From: a virus
IMG/VR virus record: IMGVR_UViG_3300017772_000068
Span: 1 to 31,034 of that record
Direction: 5' to 3' (one strand)
DNA length: 31,034 nt
Shown: one piece after another, positions 7,033-16,381 of the stretch
Layout of the letters: each line of letters opens with the position of its first letter
How positions within the stretch are numbered: position 1 is the stretch's first letter
Program-made: the position numbers and the translations under genes
The notes under the pieces: generated by a model
The model's database searches: none
The model's input: the letters and a program-made list of their open reading frames with translations, nothing else
What the model was told of the DNA's origin: nothing

Positions 7033-7307
7033 TGTTATTTAGAGACCTATTAGTTTACAAGCGTAAAAGGCTGTATAAAGTGGCCAAGCACAGAAGAGAC
7101 GATCTTAAGAATACCAAGTACGACTATAAGTCTGGTCAAAGAGGTCTAATCGGTAGACAAGTTTCCCCTCATATTCAAAGAAACCAAACGATTAGAGAGT
7201 TTTTACTCTTTATCAACGATTATATGGTAGCTCTTTTAGATCAAGTAAGATATTTAAAGAACTATAAAAACTTTACAGTACAAAAAGACGACGAGACAAC
7301 TAGATAA
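7032..7307 (+). CDS. Small basic protein between gp6-like and gp7-like genes
   Basis: This 91-residue protein is rich in Lys, Arg and Tyr (LLVYKRKRLYKVAKHRRDD at about 6-24) and ends in a probable helix (QTIREFLLFINDYMVALLDQ, about 53-72). The family is not recognised. The ATG overlaps the stop of the gp6-like gene and the next gene starts two bases after its stop, so it is certainly part of the wedge operon and is likely a minor wedge or assembly component. It is much shorter than T4 gp53 and no LysM motif is visible, so I do not call it gp53. Confidence 0.6.
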   Translation: MLFRDLLVYKRKRLYKVAKHRRDDLKNTKYDYKSGQRGLIGRQVSPHIQRNQTIREFLLFINDYMVALLDQVRYLKNYKNFTVQKDDETTR

Positions 7308-7309
7308 CT

Positions 7310-10105
7310 ATGTGGAATAATTTAAGATTCTTTAATGGTACTACTTCTGAATTACAGTTGGTACAGAACGCAGCAGGTGTTTGGACTGGTAAGGTCTATC
7401 TACCTGAAGTATCTGCAAATCTGTATGAAACTGTCAATTTATTTGTATTAGAAGAGGTTTTAAAAGAAGGGCAAACTTTAATCAATAAGCCAATCTCACC
7501 AAATGGTATAATAACAAAATTTGACTTTAGCTGGAAGGCTTTAGAAAAAGATCAGTCGAAAGACGTTATTATGTATGGTATGAGAATGGATGGTGGTAAG
7601 GCCTATGTAAAGGAGCTTAAATCCCAATCATTAGACTTAGCAGACTATTCAACGATAACATCACAGGATGGTGATTATCTAAAGATCGTTCGTGACCATG
7701 AGAATATTGCACTACAGATTAATATCGCAATCTCTTCACAGAACGAAGGTATTCATAAGAGAGTATTGCAAGTTAAAGCCGGAACAACACTAATAGCTGA
7801 GATTGAATTCTACGGTGAAGTAGAAGCAGAGGATGAAAGACTAAAAGTTTTATTAGGTAACTTAGGTGCTTCTTTAGAAGACGAAGACTTTATGATATTT
7901 AAGTCGCATGACATTTCTGAAATGCATCCAGACTATCAACTCCTAAACCAAAAGAGAAAGGAGTTACTATTAGAACTAAATAATATTAAACCATTCGTTG
8001 GTACATATAAGGCTATTCTAAATGCTATCGACTTCTTTGGTTACGATAAGATTACACTAAAAGAGTATTGGATTAATGTAGATAAAGACTCGAAGACTTT
8101 CGGTAAGTTACATGCAATCCCAGTACCTAACTCATCTGTAAGAGGTGAGATGACTAGAAAACTACTTAAGTTTAAAATGCCTTCTGCTACTCAGAAGAAA
8201 ACTAGTAGATTCTCTCTAGTTTACAGATTAAATGAGCCTAATGGTACATTCGATCAGTGGGATTTTGCTAATGTAGATGAAGTATTTGATTATACTCCAG
8301 AAGAAGTCCTAATTAAATTATACGGTTTAAAGAATAGATTACAACGAGATTTTTTACCCCTCGAAGCTAAAATCGTAGACATCACAGGGGAAGGCGACTA
8401 TTTCACTAACAAGAACTTAAATATCTGGAAGATTCAAAATCCAATTGGATTCTTTTCTGAAGGACATAGAGTAAAGTTTGATGTATTCCCTAAAGATAGA
8501 GACTTATTTATTGAAGATACATCAATGGTATTAAAGTCACATCTAGATCAGAATGATTTAACTAATAACTATAGTACTTTCTTAAATCTGCCAATTGGAG
8601 ACGAAGATACTGTCTCTAAAGAGCAGAGAACTGAGTTAAAAACTATTTACGAGAAATTTTATGATAGCTACCATGATAGAGATATGAACTCATGGAATCA
8701 AAATTTTGGTCAGACTAAAGTACCTATTGGATGTCCTGTAATTCTAGACTCTTCTGAATCTTGGGATGATATTTGGGATGAAGCTCAATTTGTATGGGAT
8801 GATGCTGTTGATGCGAATGCAAATCTAAAAGTAAATTGGAACAACTGGTATAAAAGATGGGTTTACGAGATTGAATGGATTATTGATGGTCCTAATGGAT
8901 TCCATCAAGAATATAGAGGCCCAGTTGATTATGTAGATACTAACGATATAGTTCAGGGTGACTATAAAAGATTAGCGCTTAATCTGCCGTATGTCGGTTC
9001 ATATACTGTAGAGTTAAGATTATATGATTTATTTGGACACATGTCTTACTATAAGAAATCTGATTTATTCGATGTTAAACTAAAAGAGATTGAATTATAT
9101 GGCATCTACTCTTGGTTAGAAACTGATAAGAAAGATAATATAGCGCCATGGAATAATAAAGTATTAGATTGGAATCATTCTGGTGGTTATTGGGATTTCC
9201 CACAAGATAATACAAATAAAGTAGATGATTCAATTGCTACTTTCTACCTAACATTAGATAGAGCTAATTATCTAAAAGACGCTACAGATCAGGGTGTAAG
9301 ATTCTCAACGGTGAGAAGATTCATTGACATCTACTCAGATACTGGTTACTCGGAGACTACTGGACCATACCAATGGGACGAGTGTTCTTTTAGATGGAAA
9401 GATACAGTACATAACTGGTGGAACAATATGAGAGTAGGACCGGATTTAAGTTCTTCTTTTAAAATAGATTGGATTCAACAGGGAGATCAACTATCTATTA
9501 CACATAAAAACCCTATAACTAATGAGGTTGTAACTGGGACTCATGTGGTTATGTCATCAACACCAACTAGTGTAAATGATGTAGACTCATGGAAGGCAAT
9601 AGCAAATGAATTAGAGGCTAGCCAAAACCCTATTATTTCTAAATTTAATTACAATGCTATTTTTAAGGATATGGACAGCGATGATGATATTGATACACAA
9701 GATCAATTTCAATTTATTTTATGCTCTGGGCAAGAATATTCTAAAACATACGATTTTGAAAGCGTAAGCATTAGAGGTAGTGTAAATTCAGAGGTAAGTG
9801 GTGAAGTTCACGCTGTAACATATAACCCATCATGGGATAATTTAAAAGTATTTAAAAATTGGGCAGAAGTTGAAAGATCTACCCATGTCACTATATCAAC
9901 CGACATTTCTAAGTTCCCGGGCGCAAGAAACCCGAAATGGACGATTACTAATATAAGTAACCCAAATGTGAATGATATATACTATAATAATATGTGGCTC
10001 ACGTACATTTTCCAGGAGCAGGGTGATTACTCGATACAACTGGAAGCGGAGGACACGTATGGAAATAAGAACGTTGTACAACGCAACATGTTAAAAGTAA
10101 AATAA
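7310..10105 (+). CDS. Large baseplate wedge protein, gp7 / tail protein I-like candidate
   Basis: The 931-residue protein occupies the position of gp7 (T4) or gpI (P2), directly downstream of the gp25 and gp6 homologues, and its size is close to T4 gp7 (about 1030 residues). At about residues 206-254 a helical segment (LLNQKRKELLLELNNIKPFV, then a NAIDFFGYDKITLKEYW stretch) resembles the tail-protein-I type helix-strand unit. The C-terminal half is rich in Trp, with repeated W-x(3-5)-W-D/W-N-N-W patterns around 480-520 and 690-710. It has two PKD/Ig-like strand pairs with Y-x-V/I-x-L...D-x-x-G, one near residue 560 and one at the very end. The gp7 role is inferred mainly from synteny; the Ig-like half may be surface exposed. 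The element at 9974 lies within its 3' end. Confidence 0.62.
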   Translation: MWNNLRFFNGTTSELQLVQNAAGVWTGKVYLPEVSANLYETVNLFVLEEVLKEGQTLINKPISPNGIITKFDFSWKALEKDQSKDVIMYGMRMDGGKAYVKELKSQSLDLADYSTITSQDGDYLKIVRDHENIALQINIAISSQNEGIHKRVLQVKAGTTLIAEIEFYGEVEAEDERLKVLLGNLGASLEDEDFMIFKSHDISEMHPDYQLLNQKRKELLLELNNIKPFVGTYKAILNAIDFFGYDKITLKEYWINVDKDSKTFGKLHAIPVPNSSVRGEMTRKLLKFKMPSATQKKTSRFSLVYRLNEPNGTFDQWDFANVDEVFDYTPEEVLIKLYGLKNRLQRDFLPLEAKIVDITGEGDYFTNKNLNIWKIQNPIGFFSEGHRVKFDVFPKDRDLFIEDTSMVLKSHLDQNDLTNNYSTFLNLPIGDEDTVSKEQRTELKTIYEKFYDSYHDRDMNSWNQNFGQTKVPIGCPVILDSSESWDDIWDEAQFVWDDAVDANANLKVNWNNWYKRWVYEIEWIIDGPNGFHQEYRGPVDYVDTNDIVQGDYKRLALNLPYVGSYTVELRLYDLFGHMSYYKKSDLFDVKLKEIELYGIYSWLETDKKDNIAPWNNKVLDWNHSGGYWDFPQDNTNKVDDSIATFYLTLDRANYLKDATDQGVRFSTVRRFIDIYSDTGYSETTGPYQWDECSFRWKDTVHNWWNNMRVGPDLSSSFKIDWIQQGDQLSITHKNPITNEVVTGTHVVMSSTPTSVNDVDSWKAIANELEASQNPIISKFNYNAIFKDMDSDDDIDTQDQFQFILCSGQEYSKTYDFESVSIRGSVNSEVSGEVHAVTYNPSWDNLKVFKNWAEVERSTHVTISTDISKFPGARNPKWTITNISNPNVNDIYYNNMWLTYIFQEQGDYSIQLEAEDTYGNKNVVQRNMLKVK
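9974..9984 (+). promoter_or_regulatory. Intragenic GATATATACTA element
   Basis: GATATATACTA occurs inside the 3' end of the 931-codon gene, about 130 bp before the fibre-like gene at 10113. It is identical over 11 bases to the element at 16337-16347 before the 2851-codon gene. It may be an internal late promoter for the fibre block or a chance match in coding sequence. Confidence 0.22.
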
Positions 10106-10112
10106 ACGAAAA

Positions 10113-10670
10113 ATGGCAAACATTACTGAAATTTTAGGTACAGACTCGGTTTCATCTTCAAGACCAGTTATTAATAGTAACTTCGAACTTCTAAACGACG
10201 AACTAGCTTCAGTTACAGGTCTATTAGACCCAACAACTGCAGTATTAGCCGGTTTAACAAATGCTACATCTCAAGAACTTAATGTGGTCAATGGATCTAC
10301 ATTATTTAGAGTAAGTACTGCGGGTGCATTAATTGGCACAGCAGCTACATTCTCTTCATCTGTGAGCTTTGGTGGTTCAATTGTTAAATCAGGTGTAAGT
10401 GGTTCTGCAAGTGCACCAGTAGCTGCCCCAACGACTATCGACAAGGGCACTTACTTTATGAATGGCAACTATGACATTCCAGCAGGTGTAGACGGACAAG
10501 AGGTTACCTTAATCAACAAGAGCGGTGGCGCTGCTACTGTAACATCATCTGGTACAGTTAATTTAGGAGCTGCTTCAATCTCTTTAGATGGCAATAACTC
10601 AACGATAACACTAAGATGTTTTGAAAACGTATGGTATGTAATTAGCGCACACGCTTGTACAATATCATAA
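10113..10670 (+). CDS. Short tail-fibre-like protein
   Basis: The 185-residue protein starts with NITEILGTDSVSSSRPVINS followed by NFELLNDEL, an I-x-E-I-L...I-N-x-N-F pattern repeated at the N-terminus of the 692-aa fibre at 24942. This suggests a common attachment segment. The rest is Gly/Ser/Thr/Ala-rich low-complexity beta sequence, ending in a typical fibre tip pattern with a VTLINKSGGAATVTSSGTVN stretch and a terminal NVWYVISAHACTIS. It is probably a short trimeric fibre or baseplate decoration. It lies 7 bp after the gp7-like gene, where P2 has its fibre gene H. Fibre identity is by composition and context. Confidence 0.62.
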   Translation: MANITEILGTDSVSSSRPVINSNFELLNDELASVTGLLDPTTAVLAGLTNATSQELNVVNGSTLFRVSTAGALIGTAATFSSSVSFGGSIVKSGVSGSASAPVAAPTTIDKGTYFMNGNYDIPAGVDGQEVTLINKSGGAATVTSSGTVNLGAASISLDGNNSTITLRCFENVWYVISAHACTIS

Positions 10671-10695
10671 TAATTAAATTAAACCGAAACTGTAG

Positions 10696-12636
10696 ATGGC
10701 AACACCATTAGTAAGAATACCACAACCGCAGGGCGGCACGATGTATGCTTTTGCTTCAGCAGCAAGAGATATTACTAGAGCATTTAATAGCGCTGACATC
10801 AATTTTGAGTTTAGTAAATTCGCTTTACTAGACTTACCTGATTTTACAGACTCTGTTAATGGTTCTAATACTATCGACTTTGAACTGAATTTAAAGGAGC
10901 AATCAGGTGCAGCGTATAACGCCAATATGCCTAATGTGGATTTCGCACAAACATTCCAAAATTATGCATTGAATTTAGAAGAGTTACTTCTAAAGGACGA
11001 TGACTATGACCCAATCTTACTGCAATCAGATTCAGAAAAGATTTTCTTTAAGTGGTTATCTTCATTAGGTGCAATTGATTTTAGACCAACGGACTCTAAT
11101 GAGTCTTCTACAGGAGCCTACTCAGAAAACGATAATGCGATCTTAGGTGGCTCGAACTACGATAAAGTAGTTAAGTACTTAGGTAGTATTGACGCAGAGA
11201 ACGACGTAGCATATCAAGGTAATACTTACCATGAAGTTTATATTAACGTGCCAACAGCGGTAGGTTATACACCTCTAGTTTTATTTAAACCAACAGACTA
11301 TAATACGTCTGCAACTAAACTTTATTTAGATGTAAATAATACTAATGTTGAGGGTAGAGAAGGGCAAACACACCCTGACCCAAATATCGACTTATTACCT
11401 ATAGTAGATGCTGGTTCAACGGCAAATACTGCAGCATATTATGATATTCAAACTAATGCTACAAACTCAGTTCAAATTGACTGGGACACGGTTTCTTATG
11501 AGCCAATTCAAAATAATCCAGATGTTGAATCACTATTGGATTACGCAAAAACTGGACAACAGTTTAGATTTAATGCTGTTTTAGTTTATTACGATTTATA
11601 TAGTTCTTCTATTCCTGCGAATAGAGCAACAAACCTATACGGTATCTTAATCTTAGATGATATTACAGATGCTTATGGTCCTGGATCTAAAATCCATGAA
11701 CAAATTAAGTTTAAGCCAAATGAAGTTACTGGTTTAAATGGTAACGCATACTCTTTAAAATTAAATCTTAAATTTAATTCATCGCTAGATAATGTAGGTG
11801 TTGAGACAAGTGTAAATGACTTTACTACTTTCTCAATGGATCTATTTATGGACACAACTACTGCGTTAGAGAATGCAACCGATCTACTATTACAAGCTAA
11901 TAATAGATATAGTAAAATTGTAGAAAGATTAGACTCTTTAGAGAATGTTATCCTAGGCACAGCACAAGCTGCTACACTTGAGGGTAGAATTAAAGAGTTA
12001 GAGGATGACTTTACAGCATCGTCTCTACAACTACAAGATTCAAATGCACTATTAAGCCTAATTAATAATGCACATACAAAAATTAATCAGCTAATTGATG
12101 GTACAATTCCAGTAGAGTTACAGTATAATACAGATGTAATCTTTGCAGGTAAAGGTACTAATGTTGATAAATCAATTGCTGGTAAAATTAAGGTTAATAA
12201 CTCTGTTGAAGGCTATGTAGTCAACGATGTATTCCAATGGGATATTGCATCTAGTGTGGTAAGCGGTAGCGTATTAGGAGGTACTAATCTATTTGATAAC
12301 TCAAACTCTAATATTAATGGTGTTTGGACTAAATTAAATTCTTATAGTAATAGATTAAGCTTAAAGAATAAATTAAGTGCCGATCCACTAAATGGGAACC
12401 TAAATATATATGTTGATGATTCAGTAACAGGTTGGACGAAAGGACAATCTTTTAAAATTGCATTTGATGCTATTGATGTAGATGGTAACAATATTAAAGT
12501 TTGGACAAACAAATCAGGCGGTTGGCAAAATATTGTAGATATTGACCCATCGCAATTACTAACGAATAAACCATACATTGAACTGGTATGTACAGATCCA
12601 GTTAACTTTGTATTTGAAGTAGATATTTTAAGATAA
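10696..12636 (+). CDS. Large phage structural protein (646 aa), baseplate/fibre region
   Basis: The 646-residue acidic protein has an N-terminal beta-rich part beginning MATPLVRIPQPQGGTMYAFA. A helical or coiled-coil stretch follows at about 395-470 (YSKIVERLDSLENVILG, then an EGRIKELEDDF helix). The C-terminal beta-sandwich of about 170 residues ends GQSFKIAFDAIDVDGNNIKV... and VNFVFEVDILR, which looks like a carbohydrate-binding or jelly-roll type fold. I do not recognise the family. The coiled coil followed by a beta-domain suggests an elongated, oligomeric tail component. It lies 25 bp after the short fibre gene and one base before the next large gene. A 'fibre' name would be a guess. Confidence 0.6.
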   Translation: MATPLVRIPQPQGGTMYAFASAARDITRAFNSADINFEFSKFALLDLPDFTDSVNGSNTIDFELNLKEQSGAAYNANMPNVDFAQTFQNYALNLEELLLKDDDYDPILLQSDSEKIFFKWLSSLGAIDFRPTDSNESSTGAYSENDNAILGGSNYDKVVKYLGSIDAENDVAYQGNTYHEVYINVPTAVGYTPLVLFKPTDYNTSATKLYLDVNNTNVEGREGQTHPDPNIDLLPIVDAGSTANTAAYYDIQTNATNSVQIDWDTVSYEPIQNNPDVESLLDYAKTGQQFRFNAVLVYYDLYSSSIPANRATNLYGILILDDITDAYGPGSKIHEQIKFKPNEVTGLNGNAYSLKLNLKFNSSLDNVGVETSVNDFTTFSMDLFMDTTTALENATDLLLQANNRYSKIVERLDSLENVILGTAQAATLEGRIKELEDDFTASSLQLQDSNALLSLINNAHTKINQLIDGTIPVELQYNTDVIFAGKGTNVDKSIAGKIKVNNSVEGYVVNDVFQWDIASSVVSGSVLGGTNLFDNSNSNINGVWTKLNSYSNRLSLKNKLSADPLNGNLNIYVDDSVTGWTKGQSFKIAFDAIDVDGNNIKVWTNKSGGWQNIVDIDPSQLLTNKPYIELVCTDPVNFVFEVDILR

Positions 12637-12637
12637 T

Positions 12638-15600
12638 ATGAACACTAACAACTCTATATCCAATTCTTTGAAGAAGCTGCTAGAGATTAATACTAATTCT
12701 CTAAAGACTTTTGAGCGTATTAATGAAGCAGTAACTACAAATGCTAAGGACATCCCGTTAGAGATACTAACTGACGAGGGTACTAAAATAGTATCAGTTC
12801 CTGGCTTTGGTTATATGAAAAAAGAGCTTGAGAGATTAGATAATAATCTAAAAGCATTAGCAGGTCTAAGTAAAGGTACAACTAAGGTTAAATTAGCCGA
12901 TGGTACTTTTCAAAATATAGTTACTACTTCGCTAAAGACTCCTGCAAACGATATTACTACTTTATCAAGACCAACTGCGTTTGAGTCTAAGCCTAACTAT
13001 TTTGCAGAGGATTTCTTAAACCCAATGTTAACCACATCAATTGATGTAAGTGGGCAGATTCCAAACGATACAGAAAGAGTCTTAGTAAAAAGAATTTTAT
13101 TTGATGGTACAAATCAAGTTGCAGTAGATTTCTTTAATGAAAATTATAGAAACCAGGATAGTATTGACTATCTAACTGCGATTAGAGATATTGTCAATAA
13201 CAACATTGCATATACACTTGACGAAGAGTTAAGAGATATGCCATATAGAACTACACAATATACTGGTAGATTTGATGTCTTATCAATTTCTAACTCTAAA
13301 AGAGAAGTTGTTGAGAATGGGGTAACGGTTAAACAGTCTATTAAACTTTATACTTTAGATAGCCTAACATATTCAGATAATACTAAAGACCTGGATGAGA
13401 CTGAATTACTACGCGTAGGAGATCAATTGATGGTCACTGGTGGTTCTAAAAACACAAGATATAAGATTAATAAGCTTGATGCTTCAACGCGTCAGGTTGA
13501 ATTAGAATTGCTAGAGGGCTATGAAGCTATTAAGATTGGTGCAGGTGGTTTATCTATTTACAAGGTAGAAGATAATAATTTATCAATTGAAGTGCCTGTT
13601 GGATTTGATGAGAGAATCTTAATGTTTGTAAAAGCAGTAGATCCGGAATCTAAGATATTAGCTGAAAGCTGGTCACCTGGTGCTGGATTCTATTCAAATG
13701 ATTTAGAAATTCTTCAAGAAGATGGTTCAATTATTTTATTAGCTGATTATTACAAAGAGAATGTAGCTGACTTTGGTAGACTTATTACGTCTATTAAAGA
13801 AGATAATATTCCTCCGGCGACGGTAGGTGTAACTCCTAATGCTCCAACTCTAGTAGCTGATAATTTTAAAGTAGTTCAGATTAATAAACACTTAACTGAA
13901 AATGATTCTGCTGATAAGATTAAAAAATTATCTGCTGATAAAGCTACAGTTGAAGAGGCTGTTAAGAAATTAGATGATACTATTTCTAAGAAGAGAACTG
14001 AAATTGCAACTAAAAAATACGCATCTCAAGTACAAAAAGATAAAGATAAATCTGAGTTAAACTCGCTGATCGAAGAGAGAACTTCTGAGGCTAAATTATA
14101 CAACTCGATTGTAACACAAATTCAGGCATTATCTTCTTCATCTAATGTAGCTAAGATTTCTCCTAAATATAGAATTAGAGGATTCTGGTCTGTACCTGCA
14201 CCAAAACAGGTTGCAGATACTTTAGATCAAAACGTTGTACAGTTTGTTGTACAATATAGATACTTATCAACTTCTGGTAAAGCCGCTGAGGTTGCACAAC
14301 TTAAATTTACAGAAGAAGATAGAGAAAAAGCAGCGGTATTCTCAAATTGGAATGAGGCTAAAACTAAAGTTAGAGATAGAGCTAAATCTATTGATAATGA
14401 TGGAAATATTGCTAGTAAGTTTACATGGCAAGATACTAGGATTGAAGATGGTCAAGAGATTAACTTTAATCAATTAGATATTGCTATTAATCAAGGTGAA
14501 TTAGTAGAGATTAGAGTTAAGTCAGTTTCTGAAGCTGGTTTCCCTGCTAATCCAATGTTATCTGATTGGTCAGAGCCAATTCAAGTTTCATTCCCGGAAG
14601 AAGAAATTGATACAACTGATGTTGCTGCTGTAGTTGAGGTTAATACTGCAGAACTTGCTAAAGTTCAAATTACAGAAGAATTAACTGCACAAGGTGTATT
14701 TACTCACGTTAGTGATGCATTTACTGCTAACGAAAACTATTACGCACACGTTGCAACTAATATAGCATCTGGATTTTTATCACCAGAGCAAAAGCCAATT
14801 TCAGTTTATGATAAAATTGCACAACTAGAAGCTCAAATAGCAGGTCTTAAATCTGAGGTTGAAGCAGAGGTTGGTGAATTGGTTGTTAAGATTGTTGACG
14901 AAGAAGGTACTGTTACTAATATTGCAAAAGACACTACAACACAGCTATTTGCTGGTTACTATGTGGATGAGGTTGCAGACTTAACAGTTAGAAAGGGACA
15001 TATTGTTACTAAGACGTTTAAACTACAATTAGAAAATAGTAAGGCTACTAAATTAGAATTAGTATCTAGACTAATCGGTGATAGAACAAAACCAGTATAT
15101 AGATCTTTTACGTCTAGTAATGATTTAGCTGCAAGTTCTAATAATTTTGGTATTGGATTAAACGATCAAAATGGTGCAGGAATTGATAATAAAGTAAATA
15201 GAGATAATTACTATCAAGAAGAAGGTAACTATGATTTAGTACCTATTCAGTATCAGAATGTAGGTTCAGGTTCTGGAGCAGGTTTATACGAAAAAACGTA
15301 TCAGGCTCCATATCAATCTGCTCAAAGAAGAGGTCAATTTGTTTATAGTAGATATATGGATGTGGCTAATCAAAACCCACATTATTTAACAGCTCCTTTA
15401 AGTAATATTTCCGGAGATCCTACAATTTCAGATTACGAATATGATTTAAGTACGTATACTGACGCAAGCAATACAGTACAGCCTTGGAATTCAACTGGAA
15501 GTTATAGTGATTCTGATTTTATTTGGGCTGGTGATTTCGATGACTATACTGGGAATTGGAATACTAATAAAATTAAAGTTACTTCTACATCAACAATTGG

Positions 15601-16315
15601 ATTAACTGCATATAACAATGGTTTATTCTTACATAAAGACCACCCGTTATTAGCAAATATATGGGATAGTGTTGAAAACAACGCCGCTAATTATGACTTA
15701 GAAAGTATTAAAAAATCTATGATTTTTTCAATGACTAAGTCGGCTACACAAGGTACTGGTTCTCAGTTGTTAAGTATTTTTGGTTATGATTTAACTACTA
15801 ATCAAATTAGTTCGAAACAACAAATGGCATACCATGATGGTAATGGTCTATGGGGAACGTCAGAATCTGATATAGCTAATGAAAGACCTCTTAAAATGTC
15901 GTTTGATGCTAGTGACCAATACCTATTAGGTGGACAATCATGTGGTGCATTCTTATTTGCATCGCCTGTTAATATTGACACACTAAAAGTAAGCGGTGAA
16001 ACCAAAAGATCTGGAAAATCAATTAAAGCTAAAAAAGATAATGAGTCTAATGCAGTTTCTGTAGATATTGTATTTCAATATAGAATGACTGATTACTTTG
16101 GTAATGATGAACAAATAGATACTGGTAGAGTTGGTGGTTTAGCTAGACTTGCTTTTAATAATTTAACATATACTAAGAAAATCGGTTTAGATATTTTTGA
16201 TAAGTATGGTGAACAATTCTCATTTGACTTAGAAGTATTTGCTAAATACGGTGCTAAAGGAAAGAACTTAAATTCTATTAAAGCTGCAAGATTACTTAGA
16301 CCAATATCTCAGTAA
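12638..16315 (+). CDS. Very large phage structural protein (1225 aa) with central coiled coil
   Basis: The N-terminus contains VPGFGYMKKELERLDNNLKA (about 54-73), followed by a module with FAEDFLNPMLTTSIDVSGQI (about 126-145) that I associate with large conserved myophage tail proteins. A long charged coiled coil spans about residues 425-490 (AVKKLDDTISKKRTEIATKK). It leads into a fibronectin-III-like domain at about 495-655, ending SDWSEPIQVSFP. The C-terminal 450 residues are beta-rich and finish with a short basic stretch. The role is unknown; the layout suggests an elongated baseplate appendage. It follows the 646-aa gene by one base, so both are probably made together, and it is the last gene before a 66-bp gap with promoter-like and hairpin elements. 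Confidence 0.6.
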   Translation: MNTNNSISNSLKKLLEINTNSLKTFERINEAVTTNAKDIPLEILTDEGTKIVSVPGFGYMKKELERLDNNLKALAGLSKGTTKVKLADGTFQNIVTTSLKTPANDITTLSRPTAFESKPNYFAEDFLNPMLTTSIDVSGQIPNDTERVLVKRILFDGTNQVAVDFFNENYRNQDSIDYLTAIRDIVNNNIAYTLDEELRDMPYRTTQYTGRFDVLSISNSKREVVENGVTVKQSIKLYTLDSLTYSDNTKDLDETELLRVGDQLMVTGGSKNTRYKINKLDASTRQVELELLEGYEAIKIGAGGLSIYKVEDNNLSIEVPVGFDERILMFVKAVDPESKILAESWSPGAGFYSNDLEILQEDGSIILLADYYKENVADFGRLITSIKEDNIPPATVGVTPNAPTLVADNFKVVQINKHLTENDSADKIKKLSADKATVEEAVKKLDDTISKKRTEIATKKYASQVQKDKDKSELNSLIEERTSEAKLYNSIVTQIQALSSSSNVAKISPKYRIRGFWSVPAPKQVADTLDQNVVQFVVQYRYLSTSGKAAEVAQLKFTEEDREKAAVFSNWNEAKTKVRDRAKSIDNDGNIASKFTWQDTRIEDGQEINFNQLDIAINQGELVEIRVKSVSEAGFPANPMLSDWSEPIQVSFPEEEIDTTDVAAVVEVNTAELAKVQITEELTAQGVFTHVSDAFTANENYYAHVATNIASGFLSPEQKPISVYDKIAQLEAQIAGLKSEVEAEVGELVVKIVDEEGTVTNIAKDTTTQLFAGYYVDEVADLTVRKGHIVTKTFKLQLENSKATKLELVSRLIGDRTKPVYRSFTSSNDLAASSNNFGIGLNDQNGAGIDNKVNRDNYYQEEGNYDLVPIQYQNVGSGSGAGLYEKTYQAPYQSAQRRGQFVYSRYMDVANQNPHYLTAPLSNISGDPTISDYEYDLSTYTDASNTVQPWNSTGSYSDSDFIWAGDFDDYTGNWNTNKIKVTSTSTIGLTAYNNGLFLHKDHPLLANIWDSVENNAANYDLESIKKSMIFSMTKSATQGTGSQLLSIFGYDLTTNQISSKQQMAYHDGNGLWGTSESDIANERPLKMSFDASDQYLLGGQSCGAFLFASPVNIDTLKVSGETKRSGKSIKAKKDNESNAVSVDIVFQYRMTDYFGNDEQIDTGRVGGLARLAFNNLTYTKKIGLDIFDKYGEQFSFDLEVFAKYGAKGKNLNSIKAARLLRPISQ

Positions 16316-16320
16316 TAAGT

Positions 16321-16340
16321 GGTATCTCAAAGTGAGGATA
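16321..16340 (+). other. Imperfect hairpin after the 1225-aa gene
   Basis: TATCTC (16323-16328) pairs with GAGGATA (16334-16340) with one bulged G and an AAAGT loop. There is no T-tract after it, so it is a weak terminator or processing-site candidate. It overlaps the promoter-like element that follows. Confidence 0.2.
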
Positions 16341-16345
16341 TATAC
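16337..16345 (+). promoter_or_regulatory. GATATATA element (candidate late promoter)
   Basis: GATATATAC lies 36 bp before the ATG of the 2851-codon gene, in one of the longer intergenic gaps of the tail block. It shares its core with the elements at 1294, 2630 and 30464. Confidence 0.4.
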
Positions 16346-16363
16346 TAGAGAAGGAATTCTCTA
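16346..16363 (+). promoter_or_regulatory. Perfect 7-bp hairpin with GGAA tetraloop in 5' leader
   Basis: TAGAGAA (16346-16352) and TTCTCTA (16357-16363) are perfect inverted repeats closed by GGAA, a GNRA-type tetraloop. It starts directly downstream of the GATATATA element, so it would sit at the extreme 5' end of the message for the 2851-codon gene. There is no following T-tract, which argues against a terminator. A 5' stabiliser or a protein-binding leader element is more likely. Confidence 0.4.
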
Positions 16364-16381
16364 AAATAGAATTAAAGTTAA

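Noticed and set aside
7032-7307. 91-aa protein as a gp53-type wedge protein
   Set aside because: It is much shorter than gp53, has no LysM-like segment and shows no recognisable similarity.
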